NCBI GenBank assembly: GCA_030432175.1
Contig: JAUIHU010000027.1
Span: 1-15,069 of the forward strand
Length of the DNA: 15,069 bases
Origin: Verrucomicrobiia bacterium
GTDB lineage: Bacteria > Verrucomicrobiota > Verrucomicrobiia > Limisphaerales > JAUIHU01
Direction of reading: 5' to 3'
Numbering within the stretch: the first letter of the stretch is position 1; each line of letters starts with the position of its first letter. Below the pieces are notes generated by a model. The model was not told the DNA's origin. It saw only the letters and a list, made by a program, of their open reading frames with translations, and did not search any database. The position numbers and the translations under genes are program-made. Of this stretch, positions 1 through 5,694 are shown in pieces.

Positions 1-1
1 C

Positions 2-652
2 GAACTCGGACGCAACGATCAGCAGAAACTCGATGAGTATCTGACCGGTGTTCGGACGTTGGAACAACGGATTGAACGCGCGGAACAATTTGGTCCACTT
101 CCCGAAGTCGATATGGACCTCCCACCCGACACACCCGCGCACTACGGCGAACATATGGATCTGATGTTCGAGATTCTCGCGCACGCGTTTCAGACGGACT
201 CAACTCGTGTCGCAACACTCCTGTTAGCGGGAGACGGAACCAACTACGCCTATCCACAGATCGGCGTGCCCGAAGGTCATCACTGGTTGACTCACGATGC
301 AGGCAGCAAGCCGCATCAATGGGACAAGGTGGCCAAGATTGATCGTTACTACGCTGAGCATTTCGCCCGATTCATTCAACGTCTGAATGCGATGAAGGAT
401 GTCGATGGTTCATCGGTCCTGGACAATTCGATGATCTTTTACGGTGGCGCGATCTGCAACGGCAATCGCCACAATCACGACAATCTCCCAGTGATTCTCG
501 CCGGTGGCGGTGGAGGAACGCTGACTCCCGGCCGTTATGTAGAACTTTCGTCCCGTCCTATGAGCAACCTGTTCCTGAGTCTCGCAGATCGCATGGGTGT
601 TGAATCGCTTGAACGATTCGGCGATTCAACGGGGCGAATCAGCGACGTCTAG
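2..652 (+). CDS. DUF1552 family protein, C-terminal part (5' end outside window)
   Basis: The reading frame is open from the first bases of the window to a TAG stop at 650-652, so this is the 3' part of a longer gene (full members are usually 400-500 residues). The visible 216 residues match the C-terminal half of DUF1552 proteins. They begin with a segment reading KLDEYLTGVRTLEQRIERAE, contain a His/Asn-rich stretch (GNRHNHDNLPVILAGGGGG), and end with the family-typical SNLFLSLADRMGV followed by FGDSTG. DUF1552 proteins are exported, often by the Tat route, and are greatly expanded in planctomycetes and verrucomicrobia, usually beside DUF1592/DUF1588 cytochrome-like proteins. Their biochemical role is not established. 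In sampled lines this gene is clearly more GC-rich than the nitrilase gene that follows. The family assignment is confident; function is unknown. Confidence 0.88.
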   Translation, partial: ELGRNDQQKLDEYLTGVRTLEQRIERAEQFGPLPEVDMDLPPDTPAHYGEHMDLMFEILAHAFQTDSTRVATLLLAGDGTNYAYPQIGVPEGHHWLTHDAGSKPHQWDKVAKIDRYYAEHFARFIQRLNAMKDVDGSSVLDNSMIFYGGAICNGNRHNHDNLPVILAGGGGGTLTPGRYVELSSRPMSNLFLSLADRMGVESLERFGDSTGRISDV

Positions 653-675
653 TTGCAGGGTTCCGGTACAACTAG
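649..675. repeat. Inverted repeat across the DUF1552 stop codon
   Basis: CTAGTTG (649-655) and CAACTAG (669-675) are perfect 7-base arms around a 13-base spacer, and the TAG stop lies inside the left arm. It could form a hairpin at the end of the mRNA, but no T-run follows, so a terminator role is only possible. The rest of the 115-base gap before the nitrilase gene holds a CACGAAA-type repeat relic and no clear promoter. Confidence 0.4.
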
Positions 676-727
676 TGCAAAGTTGGTGAAGCGTTTTCTG
701 GCCTTGATGTGATGGATCAGCAGGGTG

Positions 728-749
728 TTTCTTGTGCTTTTCGTGTTTA
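728..749 (+). repeat. TTTCTTGTGCTTTTCGTGTTTA repeat fragment
   Basis: The stretch TTTCTTGTGCTTTTCGTG and the bases just after it, ahead of the nitrilase ribosome binding site, hold two degenerate TTTCGTG units in tandem. It is the same type of short intergenic repeat as at 3877-3894 and 4613-4634. A function is not evident. Confidence 0.35.
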
Positions 750-767
750 ATTAGGAGAATCTCCGGA

Positions 768-1742
768 ATGAGCCAGATTACTTTCAAAAAGCGGATTCGA
801 GTTGCTTCCGTGCAGATGGAAAGCGCTCCCGGCAATCAGGAAGCTAATTTTATAAAGATTGAATCTTTTGTTAATCAAGCCTGCGAAAAAGGCGCTCGTC
901 TGGTGGTTTTCCCTGAGTGCTGTATAACTGGATACTGGTTTATCAGGAACCTATCGGAAACAGAGCTGGACCAATTGGCTGAGCCAGTTCCGGGTGGGCC
1001 CAGTGTTCAAAGATTGATTGGATTGGCTCAACAATTCCAAATCACTATCGGCGCCGGGCTGGTGGAGAAGGCTGCAGATGGTGGATTTTTTAATTGTTAT
1101 GTTGTGGCTATGCCAGACGGGACTTTTCATGTGCATCGGAAGTTGCATGCCTTTGAACATGAACTGATGCGAAGCGGTTCGGAGTACACGGTCTTTGATT
1201 TGCCGGATGGGTTTCGTGTTGGGGTGTTGATTTGTTATGATTGCAATCTGGTAGAGAATGTCAGGATTACTGCGTTACAGGGGGCAGACATTTTGTTGGC
1301 GCCGCATCAAACGGGCGCAGTGCGGAGTAAGGATCCGAATCTGATGGGAGTGATCAATCGTCGGCTTTGGGACAATCGTGAGAGTGATCCGGAAACTATT
1401 GAGAGAGAGTTTTATGGAGACAAGGGAAGGGGATGGTTGATGCGATGGTTGCCGAGTCGGGCTCATGATAACGGCATCTTTCTGGTTTTCAGTAATGGAG
1501 TGGGCGTGGATGATGATGAGATTCGGACTGGTAACGCCATGATACTGGATCCGTACGGACGGATCCTGGTGGAAACCTGGAAGGCTGAGGATGGAATGGT
1601 TGTTGCTGATCTTGATGCTGAATTGTTGAAGGACGCGACTGGTGAGAAATGGATTCGCGCGCGTCGTCCGGAATTGTATGGGCCGCTAACTCAGGCGACC
1701 GGAAGGGAAGAAGATGTTCGGAAACTGAAGTTTGATGAGTAA
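768..1742 (+). CDS. Carbon-nitrogen hydrolase (nitrilase superfamily)
   Basis: A 324-residue cytoplasmic amidase-type enzyme of the nitrilase superfamily, which hydrolyses carbon-nitrogen bonds in amides or nitriles. The catalytic triad is visible: Glu50 in VVFPECCITGYW, Lys125 in HRKLHAFEHE, and the nucleophile Cys157 in GVLICYDCN. The C-terminal PELYGPL segment (about residues 301-307) is also typical of the superfamily. ATG 768 is preferred over upstream alternatives because AGGAG at 753-757 lies ten bases before it and because the family's first strand (RVASVQME) starts at residue 11. The gene stands alone on its strand and converges with the ars operon, with 21 bases between the two stop codons. 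The sequence does not give the substrate; a true nitrilase, an aliphatic amidase or a carbamoyl-putrescine-type amidase are all possible. The CYDC context around the nucleophile is slightly unusual. The gene is AT-richer than the DUF1552 gene before it. Confidence 0.92.
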   Translation: MSQITFKKRIRVASVQMESAPGNQEANFIKIESFVNQACEKGARLVVFPECCITGYWFIRNLSETELDQLAEPVPGGPSVQRLIGLAQQFQITIGAGLVEKAADGGFFNCYVVAMPDGTFHVHRKLHAFEHELMRSGSEYTVFDLPDGFRVGVLICYDCNLVENVRITALQGADILLAPHQTGAVRSKDPNLMGVINRRLWDNRESDPETIEREFYGDKGRGWLMRWLPSRAHDNGIFLVFSNGVGVDDDEIRTGNAMILDPYGRILVETWKAEDGMVVADLDAELLKDATGEKWIRARRPELYGPLTQATGREEDVRKLKFDE

Positions 1743-1747
1743 TGAGT

Positions 1748-1768
1748 AATGATGTGCGGGTTATCATT
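1748..1768. repeat. Short inverted repeat between convergent genes
   Basis: AATGAT (1748-1753) and ATCATT (1763-1768) are complementary across a 9-base spacer, covering the whole gap between the nitrilase stop and the aquaglyceroporin stop. Just before it is a two-copy GAGTAAT micro-repeat (about 1737-1750). With no GC-rich stem or T-run it is at best a weak bidirectional terminator. Confidence 0.25.
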
Positions 1769-2612
1769 TGTTAAAAGCTTTGGCTGCCTGGGCGCCGATG
1801 ATGGCTCCTGTGATCGGGGCTGTGATATATACGAGCCACCAGCCGACTCCGTTAAATTCAAATGGTATGGAGTCCCATCCCGCTATAGATGAAAATATTC
1901 TGGGGGCGAGGTCGCGGGCTGGGTTGAATCCCGCCATGGATATGGGTGCGAATACTGAAATCAATACAGTCAGGCTGAACCCTATGGCGTAGGGGATCAG
2001 AGGTTCTGGTATGACATTTTTCTTTCGTTGGGTTAATGAGAAAATGATGAAGGCAAGAAGCGCTGTGCCTAGCGCTTCGGCAGTGAATGCCGCTTGAGAA
2101 TTTACTGTGACGGGCGCTGGCGAAAGAGTCTGGAGATTTCTTTCATTCGTTAGATAGTACTCTCCAAAAATTTTTGCTGTCTGGAAACTTTCAATTGATC
2201 CGCGCTCAATATTATTTGAACTTTCAAACGAACTCAAGGAGCTGGAAAACAGCAGGTAGAGAAGACATGCGGATACGAAAGCTCCAATGAATTGTGCCAG
2301 AATGAAAAACAAAGCCCGAGTCCACGGCATTTGTCCTGTAGTGATAAATGCTGTTGTGATTGCCGGGTTGAGATGTGCGCCGCTGAGCGGTCCGCTGATT
2401 TGAATGGCTACTGCCAGGCCGAGTCCCCAGATAATCGCAACCTGAAAAAGCCCAAGGTGAGCTTGATGCAGAATGGATCCAGCAACGGCGCCGCAACCAA
2501 AGAAAACCAGAAGGAAAGTTCCTACCGCTTCGCCGATAAACCAGCGTTTCCAGTTGTTTTCCTGGAACTGGATTTCCTGGAATTGTTTTGTTTTCTGGAC
2601 AGTTGAATTCAT
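1764..2612 (-). CDS. Aquaglyceroporin of the MIP/GlpF family, AqpS-like
   Basis: A 282-residue polytopic membrane channel. Both asparagine boxes are present: HLNPAITT in the first half-repeat and GFNPARDLAPR in the second. The Asp after NPAR is the hallmark of glycerol-type rather than water-only channels. The six expected hydrophobic segments can be followed, starting with FIGEAVGTFLLVFFGCGAV, with a fairly long polar loop between the halves. It is the last gene of an arsR-arsC-aquaglyceroporin set. In Sinorhizobium such a channel (AqpS) lets arsenite leave the cell after ArsC reduces arsenate; the same role is inferred here, since no arsB or acr3 is visible. ATG 2612 was chosen because the channel fold starts about 25 residues later. 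The frame stays open upstream to a TTG at 2747 overlapping the arsC stop, which would add 45 residues of no recognisable family, so a longer form is possible. No good ribosome binding site precedes either start. Confidence 0.9.
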   Translation of the reverse strand: MNSTVQKTKQFQEIQFQENNWKRWFIGEAVGTFLLVFFGCGAVAGSILHQAHLGLFQVAIIWGLGLAVAIQISGPLSGAHLNPAITTAFITTGQMPWTRALFFILAQFIGAFVSACLLYLLFSSSLSSFESSNNIERGSIESFQTAKIFGEYYLTNERNLQTLSPAPVTVNSQAAFTAEALGTALLAFIIFSLTQRKKNVIPEPLIPYAIGFSLTVLISVFAPISMAGFNPARDLAPRIFSSIAGWDSIPFEFNGVGWWLVYITAPITGAIIGAQAAKAFNK

Positions 2613-2743
2613 GTTTGCAGATCCATGGGAGTGATTCAAGCTGGATGCAGTCCAGGGATCGCTCTGACTTAGCTTGGCGAGTGGAGCCTGCGTATCAAGA
2701 GGGCTGAACTGTAACGGCCCCCTACTTTTAATTGAGCCCGAAA

Positions 2744-3385
2744 TCAATGGATTGATTTGGAAACGTATGACATTAGGAAAAACATCTCGGCGCCAATTTC
2801 TCGCAGACGTTGATCGTAGACCGCTGCTTCCTGAGGCGTGTCATCAGAAGATTTTGGATCCTCAAAATTCAGACTGAAACGATCTGCTGCTTCAGGAGAC
2901 AGCGGACAATTCTCGTCCGCATGTGAGCAGGTCATGACAGCGATAAAATTTTGAGACGGGTTCCCTTCCTGATCGTAAATTTTGGACCAGAGTTCCATTG
3001 GTCGGGCTTGTTCAGCGAACTGAAGCCAGTAACGCGGATTATCTCCTCCTGTTGAATCAACAATCGAAAAGCCGGCTCTGCGAAATGCTCGAACTGTGCG
3101 GGGGTTGCAAGCGGTAGCTTCGGTTCCTCCCGAATAGCAGGTGAAGGATTCGACGCCAAAGTGGAAGGCAGCTGTTTGAGCTAAAACCTGAGACAAATGG
3201 CTTCTGCGTGAGTTGTGAGTACAGATGAAGGTCAGGTCGGCTTTTTTGTGCTTTTGGAGATGATTGGCTATGAGTTGGGCAAGCGCTTCCAGCTTTAGCT
3301 TTCGATCCGGGGAGATATGTTCAATTGCAGCAAGGATTTCTTTGACCAGCGGTTGAAGAGTTTGAAATAAGTTAAATTGTTCCAT
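2744..3385 (-). CDS. arsC: ArsC-type arsenate reductase / low-molecular-weight phosphatase-fold protein
   Basis: A 213-residue cytoplasmic protein predicted to reduce arsenate to arsenite. Residues 51-63 carry the CX5R anion-binding loop as FICTHNSRRSH (Cys55, Arg61). MTCSHADENCP (Cys153 and Cys160) matches the spacing of the second and third redox cysteines (CX6C) in thioredoxin-linked ArsC of the pI258 type. NFEDPKSSDD (about 173-182) corresponds to the loop holding the general-acid Asp-Pro. Two things differ from textbook ArsC: the loop reads CTHNSRR rather than CTGNSCR, and about 50 helical-looking residues precede the catalytic domain, whereas classic ArsC is about 130 residues. It is the middle gene of the ars operon, 55 bases after arsR. 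The start is ATG 3385 without a strong ribosome binding site. The alternative is a protein tyrosine phosphatase of the same fold, but the three cysteines and the context favour arsenate reduction. Confidence 0.85.
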   Translation of the reverse strand: MEQFNLFQTLQPLVKEILAAIEHISPDRKLKLEALAQLIANHLQKHKKADLTFICTHNSRRSHLSQVLAQTAAFHFGVESFTCYSGGTEATACNPRTVRAFRRAGFSIVDSTGGDNPRYWLQFAEQARPMELWSKIYDQEGNPSQNFIAVMTCSHADENCPLSPEAADRFSLNFEDPKSSDDTPQEAAVYDQRLREIGAEMFFLMSYVSKSIH

Positions 3386-3440
3386 TCCGAGTTTTAATTT
3401 GGAGTAATCTGACTGTGTGTCAGGACGATGAATTACGCTC

Positions 3441-3821
3441 TCAACAGCATTTGGCAGATTGCAGGACCGGTTCAGGAGCAGCGCTGCAGTTGGCGCCGAT
3501 TTTCTTCAGTAACTTTATTCTGCGTAAAAGATCTTTTTTCAATTCTGGCATATCGGACTGGCAATCCTGCAGGCAGCGCAGATTTTCTTCCAACACAGCA
3601 TGCGTCGGATCAGGTATGGAATAGATCACCCAGTTTTGAGCGCGAGACGCCAGAATCAGGTCGCGCTTGCGCATGTAGGCCAGGTGTTTAGACAACGCTA
3701 CCTGGGGCAGGGCAAGGATCTCCTGTAGATGGCAGACGCAGAGTGGTCCTTCACGAAGAAGATTCAAAATCCTCAACCGGGTCTTGTCACAGAAGCATTT
3801 GTAAACCTGAATAATATCCAC
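3441..3821 (-). CDS. arsR: ArsR/SmtB-family metalloid-responsive repressor
   Basis: A 126-residue winged-helix repressor. The N-terminal helix is followed by DKTRLRILNLL (residues 12-22). The metalloid site PLCVCHLQEIL has Cys28 and Cys30, the CVC pair known from arsenite- and antimonite-sensing ArsR. The recognition helix is VALSKHLAYMRKRDLI (41-56). Extra cysteines near the C-terminus (Cys112, Cys125, Cys126) could give further thiolate ligands. The start is GTG at 3821; no ATG or TTG lies between it and the in-frame stop upstream, and the protein start fits the family. There is no Shine-Dalgarno sequence, and the predicted promoter places the transcript start almost at the GTG, suggesting a leaderless mRNA. 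It probably represses its own operon (arsR, arsC, aquaglyceroporin) through the palindrome at 3825-3838 and releases it on arsenite binding. Confidence 0.92.
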   Translation of the reverse strand: MDIIQVYKCFCDKTRLRILNLLREGPLCVCHLQEILALPQVALSKHLAYMRKRDLILASRAQNWVIYSIPDPTHAVLEENLRCLQDCQSDMPELKKDLLRRIKLLKKIGANCSAAPEPVLQSAKCC

Positions 3822-3824
3822 ATG

Positions 3825-3838
3825 AAGGTATATACCTT
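3825..3838. promoter_or_regulatory. Probable ArsR operator (perfect 14-base palindrome)
   Basis: AAGGTATATACCTT is a perfect palindrome four bases upstream of the arsR GTG. A second ATATAC lies further upstream on the minus strand (in TAATATACTTATAAAGG), so the motif is also partly a direct repeat. AT-rich dyads with ATATAC cores next to arsR are the usual operator type for this family. The palindrome contains the predicted -10 box, so repressor binding would block RNA polymerase. Its assignment to this ArsR is inferred from position. Confidence 0.6.
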
Positions 3839-3857
3839 TATAAGTATATTACGTCAA
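3829..3857 (-). promoter_or_regulatory. Predicted sigma-70-type promoter of the ars operon
   Basis: On the minus strand, TTGACG (3857-3852) is followed after 17 bases by TATATA (3834-3829), giving a -35/-10 pair reading toward arsR. The -10 lies in the centre of the operator palindrome. Transcription would begin near 3822, one or two bases from the GTG start codon. Confidence 0.45.
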
Positions 3858-3876
3858 CTTTAAAGGCTTCAACCTC

Positions 3877-3894
3877 TTTGGGTTTCGTGTTTTT
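3877..3894 (+). repeat. TTTCGTGTTTTT-type dispersed repeat fragment
   Basis: The sequence TTTGGGTTTCGTGTTTTT lies in the arsR-mobA gap. Related CACGAAA-core (reverse TTTCGTG) stretches occur at about 728-749 and 4613-4634, always between genes. They resemble the TTTCGTG-rich intergenic sequence I recall from many planctomycete and other genomes; that link is from memory and not tested here. Confidence 0.35.
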
Positions 3895-3961
3895 CCATAT
3901 TTTGATGAAGATTCGGGGTCTAAGTTATAGGATTTTTAAATAGAATTGTCATATCTCAAGT

Positions 3962-4555
3962 ATGAAGAGAGTTCGAAAACCTACCGGTTGCGCTGCGTTT
4001 ATTTTGGCGGGGGGGCGTAGCAGAAGAATGGGAGTTCCAAAGGCATTGATCAAGTGGAGAGGCAAGACATGGCTAAGGCATTCGGTGGAAGCATTGAGAT
4101 CAATGGCATTTCCGCAGCCGCGAATCATTCGGAAAGACATTGTACCAGGCGCTGGGCCGCTGGGAGGTATTTACACAGCGCTTTGTGATTGCCGGGAGCC
4201 TTGGGCCTTTTTCATTCCTTGTGATATGCCTGGATTAAACCAGGCTCAGGAGGCGCTGAACTGGTGGTTGACTGAAGCTTTCAAATTGGCAGATGCGAAT
4301 GGTGAGAGGGTGCAAATCGTGTTCACTCAAAGTCGAAAGAATGACCCACCCGAATTTCAATGCGCCGGATTTCCCATCATGATGCGCACTTCAATTCATG
4401 CGTTATTGCTCCAAATGATTCAGTCCGAGAAAAAATCACTTCAGAAATTGGTAGCCGAATCAGAAAGTCTTCCACTGAAACTTCCTGAAAAATGGCGATC
4501 GCATTTTAACAATCTGAACACTCCTGAAGAATGGGATTGGTTTAACGCTATGTGA
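3962..4555 (+). CDS. mobA: MobA-like molybdenum cofactor guanylyltransferase
   Basis: A 197-residue cytoplasmic nucleotidyltransferase. MobA joins GMP from GTP to molybdopterin to make the guanine-dinucleotide cofactor of DMSO-reductase-family enzymes. The nucleotide loop is FILAGGRSRRMG with Lys27 following (about residues 13-27). GAGPLGGI (63-70) and the metal-binding CDMP (Asp88) are in order, and FNNLNTPEEW (182-191) is the usual C-terminal motif. The stretch between the loop-proximal helix and GAGPL is about 25 residues shorter than in well-known members. This removes a strand that normally carries a V/I-rich core, so the protein may be a divergent or compact variant. The ATG start has no clear ribosome binding site. 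It is divergent from the ars operon with a 140-base shared upstream region. No other molybdopterin gene is in the window, so its client enzyme is unknown. Confidence 0.82.
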   Translation: MKRVRKPTGCAAFILAGGRSRRMGVPKALIKWRGKTWLRHSVEALRSMAFPQPRIIRKDIVPGAGPLGGIYTALCDCREPWAFFIPCDMPGLNQAQEALNWWLTEAFKLADANGERVQIVFTQSRKNDPPEFQCAGFPIMMRTSIHALLLQMIQSEKKSLQKLVAESESLPLKLPEKWRSHFNNLNTPEEWDWFNAM

Positions 4556-4583
4556 AATATTTAAAAAAAACAGAAAACACCGC

Positions 4584-4614
4584 TTGACAACAAACAATCC
4601 TATGTAATTATAAA
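4584..4614 (+). promoter_or_regulatory. Promoter-like site downstream of mobA
   Basis: A perfect -35 hexamer TTGACA (4584-4589) is followed by an AT-rich stretch with TATAAA at 4609-4614 (spacing 19) or TTATAA at 4608-4613 (spacing 18). The spacing is slightly long, so strength is uncertain. Transcription would start near 4621, inside the AACACGAA/TTCGTGTT inverted repeat, and run toward the terminator at 4794-4835 and the dehydrogenase gene at 4871. Confidence 0.45.
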
Positions 4615-4634
4615 CACGAATTTGGTTTCGTGTT
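4613..4634. repeat. 8-base inverted repeat at the predicted transcription start
   Basis: AACACGAA (4613-4620) and TTCGTGTT (4627-4634) are perfect inverted arms around TTTGGT. The repeat overlaps the predicted start of transcription, a position that suits a repressor operator. It also shares the CACGAAA core of the dispersed intergenic repeat, so it may have no regulatory role. Confidence 0.4.
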
Positions 4635-4643
4635 AAAGATTGC

Positions 4644-4706
4644 ATGAAAAACAAATCAAATTTCCTCAGCGCTGAGCCTGGCTTTTCGGTGGGATCCAGG
4701 AGTTGA
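4644..4706 (+). CDS. Possible 20-residue leader peptide
   Basis: A short frame, ATG 4644 to TGA 4706, encodes MKNKSNFLSAEPGFSVGSRS within the candidate leader. The ribosome binding site is weak (AAAG seven bases before the ATG). No run of a single regulatory amino acid is seen, though four of 20 residues are Ser beyond the start region. It could be a leader peptide or a chance frame. Confidence 0.15.
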   Translation: MKNKSNFLSAEPGFSVGSRS

Positions 4707-4793
4707 ATGTGTTTTGAGGAATCGAACCAGAACCAGATCAAACGAGTCGAACCATAACCTGCCCGGATTTATATCCGGAAAGCCATCGATAGT

Positions 4794-4835
4794 CGCCGTG
4801 GTTGAACCCTTGAGCCACGGCGTCTACTTTTTTTT
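4794..4835 (+). terminator. Intrinsic (rho-independent) terminator or attenuator
   Basis: CGCCGTGG (4794-4801) pairs perfectly with CCACGGCG (4815-4822) across a 13-base loop. After a five-base gap comes a run of eight T (4828-4835). This is the strongest terminator-like structure in the window. It may end mobA readthrough, end a small RNA begun near 4621, or act as an attenuator for the dehydrogenase gene that starts at 4871. Confidence 0.75.
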
Positions 4836-4870
4836 GGATTTCTCAGTAGCTCTTTTACTATGGTGTTCGC

Positions 4871-5656
4871 ATGCAAGCATCACCCCGGAAATTAAGGAAC
4901 CAATGTGTATTAATCACTGGCGCATCCAGTGGATTCGGAGCCTCAACTGCTATGGCATTTGCCCGGGAGGGAGCCAAGCTTTTCCTGGGAGCGCGTCGTT
5001 CGAGTAAATTGCATGAAGTGGCGGATCTGGCTTTGGAAGCAGGCGCTGCCAGTGTCTGGTCAAGAAATCTCGATGTGCGAGATCCCAACAGTGTCGAAAC
5101 CTTCATGTCCGAACTCAAATCACAGACAGAAACATTGGATGTCCTGATCAATAACGCTGGATTGGCTTTAGGGTTGGCTCCGGTGGAGGAGGATGAGGAA
5201 CGGTATTGGATTCAGATGATGGAAACCAACGTAATTGGTCTGATGCGGATGACACGCGATTGTATTCCGTTGTTGAAGAAATCTTCAGCTGGGACGCTCA
5301 TCAACATTGGGAGTATTGCCGGGAGGGTAGCTTATGAAAAAGGAGCGGCCTACTGTGCGTCCAAGGCAGCGGAATTGCAGATCACAAAAGCCCTGAGGCT
5401 TGAGTTAAATGGAACAGGCATTCGGGTGAGTACGATTGATCCAGGTATGGCAAAGACTGAGTTTTCGATGGTGCGTTTTGAAGGAGATCAGCAGAAGTCG
5501 GATGATGTTTATCGCGGAGTGTACCCTTTGACGGCAGAAGATGTTGCAGAGACGATCCTTTGGGTTGCGCAGCGGCCGGCGCATGTTTGTGTGGATGAAT
5601 TACTGTTAATGCCGACTGACCAGGCGGCTCCGTATAAAGTTCATCGAAGAAATTGA
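4871..5656 (+). CDS. Short-chain dehydrogenase/reductase (YdfG-like SDR)
   Basis: A 261-residue cytoplasmic NAD(P)-dependent oxidoreductase of the classical SDR family. The cofactor loop is TGASSGFG (about residues 16-23), NNAG follows the fourth strand (92-95), the catalytic Ser lies in INIGSIAG, and the YxxxK pair is YCASK. ARRSSKL (41-47), with basic residues after the second strand, suggests NADP preference. The IDPGMAKTEFSMVRF segment closely resembles YdfG-type 3-hydroxy-acid (serine/allo-threonine) dehydrogenases, so that activity is the best guess, though substrate cannot be fixed from sequence. ATG 4871 starts just ahead of the first strand; there is no clear ribosome binding site. 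The gene follows a strong terminator by 35 bases and precedes the FG-GAP gene by 38 bases, so the two may be co-transcribed. Confidence 0.9.
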   Translation: MQASPRKLRNQCVLITGASSGFGASTAMAFAREGAKLFLGARRSSKLHEVADLALEAGAASVWSRNLDVRDPNSVETFMSELKSQTETLDVLINNAGLALGLAPVEEDEERYWIQMMETNVIGLMRMTRDCIPLLKKSSAGTLINIGSIAGRVAYEKGAAYCASKAAELQITKALRLELNGTGIRVSTIDPGMAKTEFSMVRFEGDQQKSDDVYRGVYPLTAEDVAETILWVAQRPAHVCVDELLLMPTDQAAPYKVHRRN

Positions 5657-5694
5657 GTTCATTGACATCTTCAGCGATCATCGTTGGTCCAGCC

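Larger units (their letters stand above)
4621..4835 (+). promoter_or_regulatory. Candidate attenuated leader or small RNA
   Basis: This stretch of about 215 bases, bounded by a promoter-like site and an intrinsic terminator, has no recognisable gene. It contains the palindrome CTCAGCGCTGAG (4665-4676), a CCTGG/CCAGG pair (4677-4681 with 4696-4700), three GAACCA copies (4724, 4730, 4749; two within TCGAACCA) and a CCGGAT/ATCCGG hairpin with a TTAT loop (4763-4778). The AACCA of the repeats could pair with TGGTT in the left arm of the terminator (4799-4803), a possible antiterminator. The terminator ends 35 bases before the dehydrogenase ATG, so this may be a cis-acting leader; a free-standing small RNA of about 210 bases is the alternative. 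I could not match it to a known riboswitch class. Confidence 0.35.

Noticed and set aside
626..835. Minus-strand frame rich in Lys-His (KHEKHKKH).
   Set aside because: It is the translation of the TTTCGTG-type repeat and overlaps the ends of two real genes; no family resemblance.
1736..1752. GAGTAATGAGTAATGATG tandem repeat at the nitrilase stop.
   Set aside because: Only two short copies; more likely slippage than a functional repeat.
3902..3931. Possible mobA promoter TTGATG with TATAGG 18 bases later.
   Set aside because: Each hexamer matches only about four of six consensus bases; too weak to list as a feature.
4718..4735. On the minus strand GGTTCGATTCC resembles a tRNA T-arm.
   Set aside because: Only two of five T-stem pairs form, and no acceptor, D or anticodon arm can be built around it.
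4460..4741. Minus-strand frame opposite the mobA end and leader.
   Set aside because: It overlaps conserved mobA codons and has no recognisable motif; composition is that of antisense DNA.
4714..5007. Plus-strand frame of 97 residues crossing the terminator.
   Set aside because: It starts at TTG without a ribosome binding site, runs through a strong terminator and overlaps the clear SDR gene in another frame.
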